Positions 33,171 through 46,069 of a stretch of 64,000 nt of DNA are shown here, in pieces. Source of the DNA: Plasmodium brasilianum (taxonomy: Eukaryota; Apicomplexa; Aconoidasida; Haemosporida; Plasmodiidae); NCBI RefSeq assembly GCF_023973825.1, contig NC_090124.1, forward strand, positions 1,543,501-1,607,500. Reading direction: 5' to 3'. Position 1 is the stretch's first letter; every line of letters starts with the position of its first letter. Position numbers and translations under genes: made by a program. Under the pieces are notes generated by a model, which made no database searches, was not told the DNA's origin, and saw nothing but the letters and a program-made list of their open reading frames with translations.

Positions 33171-36170
33171 TCTTCCTCGTTCTATATGATGACGGCTGTG
33201 CACACGAAAAACGAACAAAAATCCTCAGAAAAAAGAAGAAGAAGAAATAATGAGAAATGATAAACAGCAAATAATACTAAATACGTAATAATATGCAACA
33301 ATACGTAACAATACGCAACAATACGCAACAATGAACAAAAGTTTTTGAAAAATTAAAAAATTTGAAAAAAACACAAAAAAAAAAATATTTATAACAAAAA
33401 ATTATGAATTATTAGGAAAAGAAATAACAATAGAACCAAATAAAAAAAAATAGAATAAAGAATAATGAAATAAACTAAAAAAGGACAAGCTGGTAAAATG
33501 TGCTATCATGAATGAAAAATATGAGGAACAAATAATGTTCGGTTCATTGGTTAACTATTTAAAAAAATTACAAAGACAGAAAGAAAAGACGGAAAAAGAA
33601 GGAGAAAAGAGAAAAGAGAAGGAAAGAAATAAAAAAAATATATTCTCTATGCTTTTTACTTTTTGCTTTTCCCCTTTCATTATCACCAATTTCTTAGTGT
33701 TTTAAAAAATAATTGCTCTTCGATATTAAAAACTTTGGCTACCCGTGTATGTTTTTTTTCCCGCACAACTACTCAGAGGTTTCCTTAAAATTATAGGCAC
33801 AAAGAAATGTATACAAGCATTCATATATACGTATATATATGAATATAAACAGATGTATGAACATTTGAACACGGACAAATATATATATTTATATATACTT
33901 AAAACAAATATGCATTTGTGTTTACACACGTGTGTCAATTACTTCAAAACAAGCAGGAGCATAAAAAAGAAAAAAGACAAAAAGATCAACATATATGAAA
34001 AAGGTAAATAAACATTATTGTAACAACTCTCATTATTTTTTTTATTCTTTTTTTTAAATCAATGTTTTATATTATCATATGTTCACATTAGAGCCAATGA
34101 AAAACACACATCAGGTGCTTGTTTAAAAAATGGCTTGCACTTTGCTCTATCCAAACTCATATAAATTTATACTTTTTTCAAAAGGAAAAGGACAATTGTC
34201 TGAAATGTTCAAATAGTGTGTAAATATATATATATATATATATGTGCATATGTTTAGGAACATATTTACACCTTTTTATTGACAAGGAAAAAATAAAGGT
34301 GAACGGGAGTAAAATGTTGCAACAAAAATGCGCAAAAAATTAGGAGAGAAAAAGAAAAAAATTGCAAAAATAATGCGCAAATAGCTACAGACTTAATGCG
34401 GAAAAGACTGCAAATAATTTGGGTAGCTATTGCATAAAGACAAAACAACAGGAAAAGCTCAAATTAAATGTTCGGTTAAGAAAGCATTCTCAGGGAACAA
34501 AAAAATTAAATCAATTATTAACACGCCTGTTTTTTAAAATGTGTAAAATGAAAAAATAAAATAAAACGAAACAGAACAAAATGAAATAGTTTACTGTAGG
34601 TACTTAATACATGTTTATTTTCTAATTATTATGTATGACATTATTGAAAACATCATGCAATATTTTCTCTAAAGAGCAGAAAAAAAAGCTTGAAAAAGTG
34701 TTCAAAATATTTAATTTTTGATTTTTCATTTTTTTTTTTAATGTTTTATATATTATATTTAAGCATGCTTCTTTTGTTTAACTCGTTGTTCTATACTCCG
34801 TACAACAACATTTTTTTTTTTTTTTTTTTTATTTTCTCTCTTTTGAATGAGACCATTACATTTAAAACTCTATAGTAATTCACTTCAATAAAAATGCATG
34901 AATATTTTAGTGTCTTTCCGCCTTTCTATATATACATGTAATCAAATAAATGCAAAAAGAAAAAATAAAATAACATGCAACAAAACACAATACAAAAACC
35001 AAAAAAAAATAAAAAATATAAATAAATAAAAAAAAAAGCAAAAAATAAAAAATAATAAAAAAGAAATATTAATAATAATAATAATAAAATAGGTAAATGA
35101 ATTTTTTCTTTGTTATATTTAAGTGCCTAAATTGTCTTCGGGGTGTCATACTTCAATATTACTATACTAAGTGCTCATTTTGTCAAAATTTCTCTTTCCG
35201 ATTTTTCTTATTCAAGTTGAAAATTATGTGCATTATAGACACTTTTGCATGTCCACAGTCATACATACTTACGTCTATGACTACACACCTACACACGCTA
35301 ACACAATTTTGCACACTTGCGCGGAGAGGTACTTATTTATGTGTGTATTTGTGTAAGTACGTATGTGTTTATGTATGCATGTATATATGTACGTAAGTGT
35401 TTATGTGTTTATATATTATGTATATTTATATATTATGCATGTTCTTCTCGTCATTCACAGCCCATGCTTATTACAACTGTAAAATAAATCTTCCAAAAGG
35501 TTAAAAAACAATATTTATGCTTAACCAAAATTTATTGTGTAATATAAGGTGACAATTGAGTGGATTGTATAAAAAAAAAAAAAAAAAAAAAAAAGGTAGA
35601 ATAAAATAACGTTTTACAGGAAACAAAATAGAGTGGACAAGAAATAGAAATGAACAACATAACAACAGAATAATAACTACTACTATTTCTTTTGATACTG
35701 ATATTTAGGCACCCACATGGGAGTATCCTTCCGTATGTTCATAAATTAAAATCTTTTTTTCATTTAGCTAGCTAAGGAATAAAAAAAAAAAAAAAAGAAG
35801 AAATGAAAAATGAAAAAAAGGAAAAAGGGAAAATTATTATACTTAAAGAAAAATTAAGAATAATAAGTGAAAAAAAAATAATAACAGATTACAAGAAACC
35901 TAGCCCTTTTCTACGTTTTTCAATCTGTTATACAAAATTGTGAAAGCACGTGTAAATAATTTTTAAAGTAAGTGCGAGTCGCATAATTAACACAGGTGCC
36001 ACAATTCACCTATTTCTCACACATTACTTAAAAAATCTAAATGTTGCCTGACTTGTTCATGTAATTCGAACTGCCCTTCTAAAACATATAATTTTTGTAA
36101 TAAGAAAAAAGAAAGTTTTCAAAAAATTTTTGTAAAAAAATATCACCAAATATAGCTCGAAAAAAATGTT
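33171..36170. other. Region upstream of TLP, no resolved gene
   Basis: 3 kb of A-rich sequence that must contain the TLP promoter. It holds poly-A and TA runs (34222-34241; 35571-35594), an ATGT tract near 35350-35440, and an A/AAT-rich block near 34950-35090. A few plus-strand pieces look exon-like: a Lys/Glu-rich frame from an ATG at 33508, and a Lys-rich frame near 33930-34003 that ends at a GTAAAT donor. I could not link them into a gene. Confidence 0.5.
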
Positions 36171-36515
36171 ATGAACTTTGAATATGAAAATAGCAATAAT
36201 TATAACGATAAAATTGATGATAATAATAATAATAATAATAACTATTACTTTAAAAAAAATTCTGAACAGGACAGAAAAATATTTACAGCAACATTTAAAA
36301 TATCTCTGCTACTTTTAAAAAGGGTTACCAGAATGTGGACTAAAAAATATAAACAAATTATAATTCAAAATTTGGGTAGTCATAAACATACAACTGCACA
36401 GGAATCATATTTAAAATTTTCGCAAAAGTCAACTTGTACCAGTGACAACAGTATAAGTCATACTGGCACATCACAAAGCGACAATTTGTATTTTCGCTAT
36501 AGGTGTTCAAATTAA
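36171..36515 (+). CDS. Small protein of unknown function, possibly the last exon of a spliced gene
   Basis: 114 codons from an ATG at 36171. An Asn-rich start (seven to eight Asn near residue 20) is followed by a non-repetitive basic part, KISLLLLKRVTRMWTKKYKQ, and a Ser/Thr/His-rich end. The composition is more protein-like than the surrounding shadow frames. The frame is also open upstream to a possible acceptor (ATATAG at about 36151), so this may be the terminal exon of a spliced gene whose earlier exons lie in 33500-36000. I do not recognise the family. It is tail-to-tail with the next gene, only about 270 bp apart. Confidence 0.4.
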   Translation: MNFEYENSNNYNDKIDDNNNNNNNYYFKKNSEQDRKIFTATFKISLLLLKRVTRMWTKKYKQIIIQNLGSHKHTTAQESYLKFSQKSTCTSDNSISHTGTSQSDNLYFRYRCSN

Positions 36516-36782
36516 ATAGGAAAAAAGTTAAAAAATAAAATAAAATAAAAAGACCAGTAGCAACAGCAACAGCAACATCAACAACAAGCAGAGCGATATA
36601 ATATATATGCTCGCGGAAATGCCAAATACTAGTTGAACGCGTTCAATAATTTTTCATGATTGGTAAAAAATTTACATACTCAGAGTAATAAATTATAAAC
36701 ATTAAAACATACATATATAAACAAATATAAATGCAGACAGGCGCAAAAACATCTGCTCTGTAAATGATCTACTTCAAAGTAA

Positions 36783-39700
36783 CTATGAATGCATCTTTAA
36801 TATTTTTATTTGCACAAATATAAAAGCTTTTATAATGGGTATAAAAAAAGTGAAGAATTTTTTTTTTTTTTTTATACATTTTCCATAAAATATGACAAAT
36901 TCAGAAATGTTGAAAAAATTATCGTGATTTAATATTATTTCTTCCTGACCAAGGAATTTTAAAAATTTGTCCTTGTATAAAAATGCAAGACTGAAGAAGT
37001 ATTCTAAATTCATTAAACTAATGAAAATCTTTCGATAATCAATAAAAAAGATAAGATGTGTTTTAGTCTTATACTTGACAAATTCGTCTATTCTTTTTAT
37101 AATTTCATAATAATTTAAATTAAAAATAATCAGCTGACCTTTGTGCATAATATATATATCAACTGGTGCAGCTAAATAATTTCTTAAAATTTCTATTCCC
37201 GTTTTGCACTGAACAAGATGATTATTTAAAAAAGAATTAATAAAAAGATAATTTTTACATGCTATATTTTGATTTAATAAAAGAGTTTTTTGAAATTTAT
37301 CCATATCATCCATTAGCAAACATGTCTTCAAAAATGTTAAAAAATTAATGTTCGAAATTTTATGCCTCTTTAAATAGCCTTTCCATGTAAGGTAAAAGTA
37401 TAAATATACGTACTGAACATGCAGATGTACTCCTTCATTCTTACTCGTCCTAGTTACTTCACAATTCAGTGTTGTATTATTTTTATATAAATAATTCATT
37501 AACCCGTTGAAAAGTAATGTATACTCCTTTTCACTTACCAGGGTATATATTTTTTCCAAGAAAAAGCATTTAAAAATTTTACCGTCTTTTAATTTTTTAA
37601 TATTTTGCCTATCAAAAAAATTGTCCTCTTCTATTTTTTGTAGTTCCTCTTTCATCTCCTCATTTTCACCGCCCTCTTTAATTGATTTCGTATATATTTT
37701 ACACTTTTCAGTTTTGAGCTTTTCAATTTTGCATTTCTCACTTTTGTACTTTTTTATGAAGTAATTAAATATATATAAAGGGTTACGGTAAAAAAAAAAA
37801 AATTTTTTAAAACTTTTCATATAATTTGCTCCTTCTGAAAAATGATAGGAATTATCCATACGCAAAGTAGAATCAAAATAAATGAAAAGAATTTTTTTGC
37901 ACAAATTATATTTTTCTTTGATTATTTTATTCCATGTATTTTTCTTTTGCTTTTTTTTTTTTTCGACATGATGTTATAAAATGACTTCTTAAAATGCGCA
38001 TATTTCATAATGTGCCAAAACAGATGAATAATTTCATTATGCAGATTATAATTATTTAAAGAATAGAAAATAAAAAATATCTGTTTTAAGTTCAGCGCTA
38101 AAATGGGTGTCTTAAATATTCTTTGAAATATGTCTGTATTTGTTTTATCCTTATTCATTAATTTTTTCATTAAAATTTTGATCTTTTCCTTATTGTTACA
38201 TTTAATTATACTCTTATAAATACTATAAATAGTGTTATATTCAAGCAACACCTTTTCAAATTGAAAGATAAATTTATTGTTTTCTTCAATTGGGCATTTC
38301 AATTTTTTAAATCTGTCTACTATCATTTTGTGTATTCCTCGTTTTACACTCTTCATAAATTTATTATTTTCGTATAGAAGGTGCAGAGCAAGTGTATTAA
38401 AATTATATGTATCAAATGTGGATAGGAGCATAAAAAAAAAGCATATATTAATTTTGCACATGGATAGTATACTTTTCACATTGAACATCAACTCAATAAT
38501 CATTTCGTTGCTCTGCCTTAGTGATTTAGATACTATGTCAGTTATGTAATTCTCCATGAACATATGTAACTCTTCAAAGGTGTTATTGTACATAAGAATT
38601 GTTTCATTTACTGTTTTGTATGTGCTGCTTCTTAAAATTTCTTTATACCCTTTAATGATGATGGAAAAAATTTTTTTTCTTTTTTCTGTACACAGCAGAA
38701 ATGAGTGAAGCGTTTCTTCTTCTTTTTTGTCTTCTTTTTTTTTCCGTAAAAGTGATCTCAAAAGAAAATTTTTAGTATTATCAAAACTCCCTGCGGCATA
38801 TTTTAAAACCCCAGAATTCTTGTTTCCCTCAATAGTGAATGAACTATTTTTTTTCCTTTTCGGGAGGAGTTCATTTTCGTGTGCTGTTATATTCTTAAGC
38901 TCTTCAATTTTATTCACTTTCTTCTTCCTCTTTGTTATATTTTCATAACTGTTATTCATTATCCCGTTCTGAAGAGGGTCATTCGAACAATGGCTAGCGA
39001 TATGGCTAGTAACATGGTTTGCCATATTATTTGCCATATTATTTGCCGTATTATTTGCCGTATTATTTGCCATATTATTTGCGAAATAATACGCAGATTG
39101 TTTGTTCACAAAATCAACAGTGTCAATGTTCAAGTGAAGCAGGAAAACGTACTGTAACATTAGCAAGAGAGAGAACGATTTGAAAATGCCGCCTTCCCCG
39201 GAAATACTATTAAGCTGAGCAATATTTTGTTCTATATACGATATTATCTTACTGTTCAAATGTTTGCAGTGGGAAGTATTATAATTATTCGTATTCGTGA
39301 AAATGTCTTCATTAAATATATTAATATGATTTATAAAAGGGTTGTTTTGATCTTCTATTAAATTAGTATGTTCATAATTTATCACATGAAACTTTTTTTT
39401 TTCATAAAAAATCTTCATTGAAAAGGATAGTGTTATAAAAAAATAGTACCAATAATGGTCATATAAAATATTTATATTTTCTGAATAGTACAGGCAAAAT
39501 TGCTTCATAAATAACTCTAAAAAATAGTAATTTCTTCTTTTTAAAAAGCATTTTAACATATAGACATAAGTCAAAAAATTGATATCTGAGTATGTGCAAC
39601 GTTTGTTCTTAAAATATACCTGATCTTTCATATAACTATTAAAAAAATTAAATTTATTAACAGGCAATAATTTTATTTTATACTTGTCTGTATTATTAGT

Positions 39701-40873
39701 GTGTAATAATGAGGTACCACTGAGTAAATTGTTATATGTAAAATTAGGGTTTATTAAATAATCACTTAAAATATTTTTTTTATTTAATTTATTAATAAAA
39801 TTTATGATAAATATATTATTTATACTAAGCATTTTGTATACATAATTTTTGAAAAAAAGCAATAACAGTCTATATTCCTCATTACGGTAAAAATAATTTA
39901 AAATTATTAACCGATCATAAAAATCATAAAACGTGATATTTCTCTTAACCTTTTTGTACATATTGTAAATATTATTTTCCTTATTTATACTCACAAAGAT
40001 GATGTTCATTTTTTTTCGCATTTTTAAATGAATATCTATAATTTTGTTGTACGGGGGGGTTGACCTTTCATCTGTTTGTGTCTCCATTTGTTCGACTTTT
40101 CCTTTAAAAAATTGTTTCGAATTTTTCTCCCCCTCCTGCTCCTTCTGCTCTCTCCTCATTTTCTTAACATACTTCTTTAATATCCTTGCATGATTCAGGA
40201 TAAATTTATAATTGTCTTTTTCAAGTTCCTTTAGTAGCTCTTCATGTTGATCCTTACTACAATCCTTTTTCCTACTTTGGTTTCCTGTAAGTAGATATCT
40301 AAAACTTAAATGATATAAAATATTTTCTTTTATAAGCAAATCGTTCAAACTGAAGGACTCTAACATACCCTTTAAGTATGCCTTAGATACATTTGGTAAA
40401 TAATAAAGACATAATAAATTATTTAGTAGACTCCTGTTTCTACATAAAAAAAGCTCTTTTTTTAGTTTAAAATTTAATTTGTTATTGCTGTTGTTAAGAA
40501 GGAATAATGACGTATTTTTTTTATTTTTTGTTAATTTTTCTTTGTTCAGTTTTTGCCCAATTTTTAAACCAATTATTGGGGATTCCAACGTACTTACAAA
40601 ACCATCTTGATAAGAGTTATAGCTGCATTTATCACCATAAATTATTGCATCATTCTCATTATAACCATCGCTAATACTACTACAGTTACAACTGCTATAG
40701 TTATGATCGTTTCCCCTTGTTTTAAATCCCTTCTTATGCTTACTTAGAGCATAATTTATGAACAGTTTTTTTTTTCCAATAAATGGAAAATTTTTTTTTT
40801 TTATGAACAAGCAATAATTTATTATTAAATTATATATTATGGTAAGTACTCCATAAAAGGGCAAAAAACGCAT
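36783..40873 (-). CDS. Large protein of unknown function, apparent 1-base frameshift; possible organellar RNA-binding (RAP-like) protein
   Basis: The ATG at 40873 starts a frame that ends at 37922; a second frame carries on to 36783. The two overlap across a 13-T run (37952-37964). One extra base there gives a single frame of 1363 residues, so I treat them as one gene. The start MRFLPFYGVLTIIYNLIIN resembles a signal sequence, followed by a Lys/Asn-rich basic stretch, the pattern of an apicoplast leader. The body is Leu/Asn/Lys rich and helical, with an ANN(M/T) repeat near 39000-39080. The C-terminal part has a beta-rich patch (PVDIYIMHKGQLIIFNLNYY) faintly like a RAP domain. The gene is well supported. 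The function is a weak inference; a different Plasmodium-specific protein is equally possible. Confidence 0.75.
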
Positions 40874-42185
40874 GTCCACAAAAGGTGCCAAAGCCCATTC
40901 ATCTTATAAATATGCATATATATATATATATACTTGCATACATACATATATATATGAATGTATTTTAGCTAAATTACCTTTTTTACCCGCTGTAATATAT
41001 ATGATTTTTGTTTTCACCATGTATATATATATATATACATACATACATACATACATACATACAGTTATCTTCTCATTGTATCGAATTTGTCCTTTTCACT
41101 GCTTTAACTACGAAGTGTTGTTTCGGTTAGCCCCTTTATACTATTTTATTTTACTTCTGTAATGTCATAATTAGAAGTTATATTGTACAAACGGGATTAA
41201 TATGAATACCCATATACATATATATATATATATATACATACGCATATGCTCGATTTGCTTAATCTTTTACCGTTCGATGAACGCTTTATTTAATTGTTCA
41301 ATGCCTTATTCTCTTTCCTCATTTTGTCGCTTGTTTGTTTTATAGTTGACTGTCCTCCCTTTTTATTTTTTTAAATTTATACGTATGTAGCATACATTTT
41401 TACAATTTTTAAGCTTCAAAATGAAGTAAATCTATGTACATATATATGAGCAATAACCCATGTGCATAGAAATACATGTACACGGAAATATAAATATACA
41501 TACAAATTTGTAATTATAAATGTTTATAAAAAAAAAAAAAAAAAAAAAAAGGTAAAATTTTGCATAATATTGTATAATGGTAATATTTACGTTTTACTAG
41601 CCTTCGGCGTTTTATTTTTTTAAAATCATCATGTTGAGCTAACGAAGTTGAAGCATTTTGTTTTACCTTCACCAAATTAATGTAAAATTTAAGCAATTTC
41701 CAAAAAGTATAACAAAAAAAAAAAAAAATAAATAAATATATAAATAACGTAGCATAACATAGTATAACGTAATACAGTACATTATGGCGTAACCTATATA
41801 TGTTTCACTTTAAATTTTCCCTTTACGCTTATTATGAAAGAGGAAGAAATATTTGTACGTAATTTTCTTTCTTCACAGTTGTTTAACAGCACAGTAGCTT
41901 CTTAGCAAATATTTATATTTCATCATATTACAACATCTCTTCTTATGATGCATATCTGTATGTTGCGTATGTAACCTTATGTGAACATTTTTTACGAAAA
42001 GATTTTTGTTTTCCCAAAATTAGTGCAATTTATAAAAAATAAAAAATGATATCAGATGAGGAGAAATAAGAGCCTATACACATATGCTGAGTACATGTAA
42101 ATATATGTATATATGCATGTATGCTCATACGCGCGCAAGTTATACTCTAAAGAGATTGCAAGCTTCCCCTTTTTCTTAAGAAACA
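40874..42185. other. Intergenic region between two divergent genes of unknown function
   Basis: 1.3 kb between the start codons at 40873 and 42186. It contains TA/ACAT microsatellites (40916-40955, 41024-41063, 41216-41240), a 24-A run at about 41527-41550 and an A-run near 41714. Frames here (for example 40872-41162) are translations of TATACA repeats. I see no gene or RNA. Confidence 0.7.
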
Positions 42186-43091
42186 ATGGAGAATGCTTTT
42201 GCCGGTTCATGCGTGCAGAGTCTTTTCGAGCCCAAGGTGGACTTTGCTGTTTGTATTAATAAATCAATCAATCTGTTTGTAAAAGACACAAATAGTTTAA
42301 AAGATGTGGATGAAAGGAAGAACGAATCGACTAGCAGTGACAACATGATAGAAACAGATAAGAGCACTAAGAACGATAAGAATGATAAGAACGATAAGAG
42401 TGATAAGAATTATAAGAACGATAAGAATGATAAGAGCCATAAGAACGATAAGAATGATAAGAGCCATAAGAACGATAAGAATGATAAGGGCCATAAGAAC
42501 GATAAGAATGATAAGGACCATAAGAACGATAAGAATGATAAGGACCATAAGAACGATAAGAACGATAAGGACCATAAGAACGATAAGAATGACGAAAAGG
42601 AAGTAAGCATACTTAGTGATGATACTTCTCTAATTGATTTAAAAAAACAAAATTTAATGGATGAAAATTTGTCCCTCTTGAATGGATATCTTTACTTCAA
42701 CAGAATTGAACATAATATAAATTTATTGCTTACAGAATTATCATCAGTAAAGAAAGATTTTCTTTTTTTGAGTAAACAAACGAGAGTTAATGTAAAAAAA
42801 GTACGGAAAATTAAGAAGAAAAATAAAATTTACAGAATAATACTTGAAGAAATAAAAAAAGATAGAAAGAGAAAAGAAATTTATGAGATGTTAAGTTTAG
42901 AAATTCAAAAATTAGAAGATGTAAAAAAACTTCAAAAAAAACAAGATACAGAAAAGCAAGAAATTAATAATTACCAAAATAAAATACAAAACATAGAAAA
43001 TATTATTAAAAAGAACAATGAGAATATGAATAAGACCATTCATCAGATCGATGAAGTCTTATCTGCAAATTTGCACCTCGATATGCAGTAG
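42186..43091 (+). CDS. Coiled-coil protein of unknown function with Asn-Asp-Lys repeats
   Basis: 301 residues from the ATG at 42186. The first 50 residues have ordinary composition (MENAFAGSCVQSLFEPKVDF). A Lys/Asp/Asn repeat (about residues 60-135) and a C-terminal half of charged heptads follow: LNLLLTELSSVKKDFLFL-type spacing, KKVRKIKKKNKIYRIILEE, EMLSLEIQKLEDVKKLQKK and HQIDEVLSANLHL. This predicts a long coiled coil. There is no signal peptide or membrane segment. It is tail-to-tail with NDC80. I do not recognise the family; an intracellular scaffold or complex subunit would fit. Confidence 0.85.
   Translation: MENAFAGSCVQSLFEPKVDFAVCINKSINLFVKDTNSLKDVDERKNESTSSDNMIETDKSTKNDKNDKNDKSDKNYKNDKNDKSHKNDKNDKSHKNDKNDKGHKNDKNDKDHKNDKNDKDHKNDKNDKDHKNDKNDEKEVSILSDDTSLIDLKKQNLMDENLSLLNGYLYFNRIEHNINLLLTELSSVKKDFLFLSKQTRVNVKKVRKIKKKNKIYRIILEEIKKDRKRKEIYEMLSLEIQKLEDVKKLQKKQDTEKQEINNYQNKIQNIENIIKKNNENMNKTIHQIDEVLSANLHLDMQ
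42360..42590 (+). repeat. Coding 27-bp repeat (NDKNDKSHK)
   Basis: About eight nine-residue units, NDKNDK followed by SHK, GHK or DHK. The unit interrupts the protein between its conserved N-terminus and coiled coil. Opposite-strand and shifted frames are open but are shadows. Confidence 0.9.
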
Positions 43092-43531
43092 CTTCCGCAG
43101 AGAGATGATATGATATGATTTATTTTTCCATATTTCTTCCATTTTTTTGCATCTTATTTGTAGTTTTTTTTTTTTTTTTTTTTCGAGCTATGCAACCGGT
43201 GCTTTGTTTCATACCATTTGCCTCCACTAACAAGCGTTCATATCACTCTGTTACGATTTTATGAAGATCTTTGTACAACTCTAACTCTCTTTTTTTTTCG
43301 TCCAACACGCTACAGCATAATAAATATAAAAATTATATATGTATATATATACATGTATATATACATAATTTGTACATATATATGTATGTAAAAAATTAAA
43401 AAATATGCCAAAAATGTAAAGCAAAATTTTAAAAATCCGGAAAAAAAATATGAACTGTGCAGGCAGGTGTGACATAATTCGCAAATGTATGTGTACATTT
43501 TTTGTGCACATATTTGAGCGGTTTTCTTTAA
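43092..43531. other. Short intergenic region between convergent coiled-coil and NDC80 genes
   Basis: 440 bp containing an 18-T run near 43166-43183 and TATA/TACATA repeats near 43336-43390. It must hold both 3' UTRs. I see nothing else. Confidence 0.7.
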
Positions 43532-43869
43532 TTACATGGATATATATGACTTGCTGTAGCTCTTCAACTCTATCAAAAGGGCGCAAGCCTGATTGAAAAG
43601 GAAATAAAATAGAATAAAAATGTAAAAAAAGTAAGATAAAATAAAATAAAAGAATAAAAAAAAAAATAAAAAAATAAAAAAAAATTGAAGAAAGACCAAC
43701 AATGATATAGAGTGTGCGAAACGTGCCTTTGTGCAGGGGCGCACAACATGTAGTACATGTGTACTTCATATCATACGTACAGTTTAAAAAAATTTGCTTT
43801 ACTACGTTATATTTTCTTATTTCTAATATTTTTTTGTTTTTAATTTTTATTCATCTTTCTTTTCTTTTT

Positions 43870-43918
<49 letters not shown>

Positions 43919-46069
43919 CGACCACTTTTCTTACCTTTTGAAGCGCGGATAACTTCTCCTTAAACATTTTTTCATTTTCCATTTTGACTTGGTTAAATTC
44001 GTTTTCCTTTTCCTCTTTTGATTCGAGCACTTCTTTGAGTACTTGATTAACCTTATTCTAAAATGAAACGTTAAGAAGTAGAGGTAATTATGTTTTGTTA
44101 AAATTAATTTGGCATATTGCAGACTACGCACGCAGGTATATGTTTATGCATAACGATGTGCGCATATATATGTATGCATCATGCTTGCACTTTTTGGTAA
44201 TTTCAAATTATTCTAATGTCAACAAACGGGTGTAATGAGCTCCACGGAAAGTTTTGCTCACTACGTTGCTTACATTCTTTTCCTTTGCATCTCCTAGCAT
44301 TTTCTAAAAAAAAAAATCCAAAAGGAAATAATTGCGATAGTAAGGTAATCATAAAAATGGTTCACATATATATATATATATATACATAAAAGGATAGGCA
44401 GCTGAACAGGTCAGCTCAATCGACAAGAATTAGGCCTCCAAAATGGGTATATATACGACAGTGTACGTGCACGTGTACATATATGTATATATATACATTT
44501 ACACATATGCATACGCATGTAAACACATCTCTGCACTGTTCTTTTTCTTCTACTACTCCTCTTTACCTCATTTTGCGAAACAATTTGGTTCAACTTTTTC
44601 TCGGACATGATCACAAACTTTGCAATTTCATCTTCTAATTTTTTAACCGCGTCCTCCTTCTGTGTAATGTTTGATTTAAGCTCGTTTATTTGGTCTTGCA
44701 TTGTTGTAATGTACTTCTCATATTCGTCAATTAAGTTTAGGGTATTCTTTAATTCGTGTTCATCTTGCTCGATATAGGTTTTTATGTCTGCCTTTTTGTC
44801 CTTCCAATTTATGTTTAACATATTATCAACTGTGAATGCGTCTATATTTATATTAATGTTGTTTATTTTGGTCCACTGAGAGATAGATATACTTTTGTAC
44901 ATATTAACATTTTGCATAATTTCATTTAATTTTTCGTTAACATTTTTTGCTAATTTTTTTAAGTCATTATTTTTGTTATTTAATTTTTCACTTAAGTTGG
45001 GATGTTCATTATTTAAATTTTTGATTTCATTTTTTATGTGTTCGATTTTTTCTTTATTTTTATCAATATTTTCATTCATTTGTAAAAACTGTGCTTTGTT
45101 TAATGTTTGTTTTTGTAATATTTCTTTTACTTTATTAATTTCGTCTAAAATTTTTTCTGTTTTGTTTTTTTCCTCTTCATTATTCTTTTTACACATTTCA
45201 ATATCTTTTTCTAATTTTTTTGTTTCATCTAAACTATTTGTATATAATAATTTTATTTTTTTATTTTCTTCACATAACACTTTATTTCTTTTAATTAATT
45301 CATCATTTTCTTTTATGTGAATTTTTACTTCTTCAATCTTTTTTTTCTTTTCAATAATATCATCATTTTTGGTATTTATATCATTTTCAAGCCTACTGAT
45401 CTCTTTATCAAGTTTTGCATTTAACATATCATTTGCATTCCTCTCTTCTTTATTTATGTGTGTTTTGTAACTATATAAAATAAAGTCATCCATCTTTATA
45501 TCATTGTCTTCACTTAAGTCATCTGAAAAATTCAAATCTTTTTCTTCATTTATATCATTAAAACATTCCGCTTCGAAAATTAGTAGTTGACATAACCAAG
45601 CCAATGCAGTTAAATGTGTATTATATTGAAGACCCGTCGTAGGAGCAACTAATGTAGACTTTGATATGGTATATGGGTATCCTATGTCTTTATAAAAACT
45701 TAACACGACTTCCCCATAATTATCTTTATTCACTTCAATCATCGGGTCGACATGTTTAAATATAAAATTCCATATATTTATCAAATCTGTCATACTAGGG
45801 TTTTTAAATAAATTTGGAGATATACTACCACTATAATTTTTCCATCCCAAGTACCGAATTAATGTTTTCACATTTTCTTTTTTGTCTGTTTTATCTACTT
45901 TTTTTACATAAACGGAAGCATTCGATTTGTAAAAAGACAAGGCGTTCAAGGAGGTCCTTGACTTTGATTTCTTATCCCCCGAAATGTAAATGCTACTGTT
46001 CAAATTAGCATTGTTGTTAAACACAGACAGCGTTGAACTGAATTTATTGTACACGGATTGATTGTTCAT
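43532..46069 (-). CDS. NDC80: Kinetochore protein NDC80, four exons
   Basis: Microtubule-binding subunit of the NDC80 complex at the kinetochore. Exon 1 (46069-44567, 501 codons from ATG 46069) has a Ser/Asn-rich tail, then the calponin-homology domain (about residues 60-190; LIRYLGWKNYSGSIS, DLINIWNFIFKHVDP, YKDIGYPYTISKS, HLTALAWLCQLL), then long coiled coil. The apparent end of exon 1 runs into a GTAAAG donor. I place exon 2 at 44303-44274 (30 nt), exon 3 at 44057-43935 (123 nt, coiled coil ending SALQK) and exon 4 at 43588-43532 (18 codons plus stop, ending SYISM). All junctions are GT-AG and phase 0, and the total is 570 residues, which fits my memory of the family in Plasmodium. Introns are AT-rich; intron 3 has a T-run over 40 long. 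Confidence 0.93.

Noticed and set aside
34895..34900. TGCATG motif upstream of TLP, resembling the sporozoite AP2-Sp site
   Set aside because: It is about 1.7 kb from the start and such hexamers occur often in the ATGCATGT tracts here; too weak to call a regulatory site.
36783..40873. Pseudogene interpretation of the split gene
   Set aside because: There is only one frame break, at a homopolymer, with long intact frames on both sides; a sequence error is the simpler reading.
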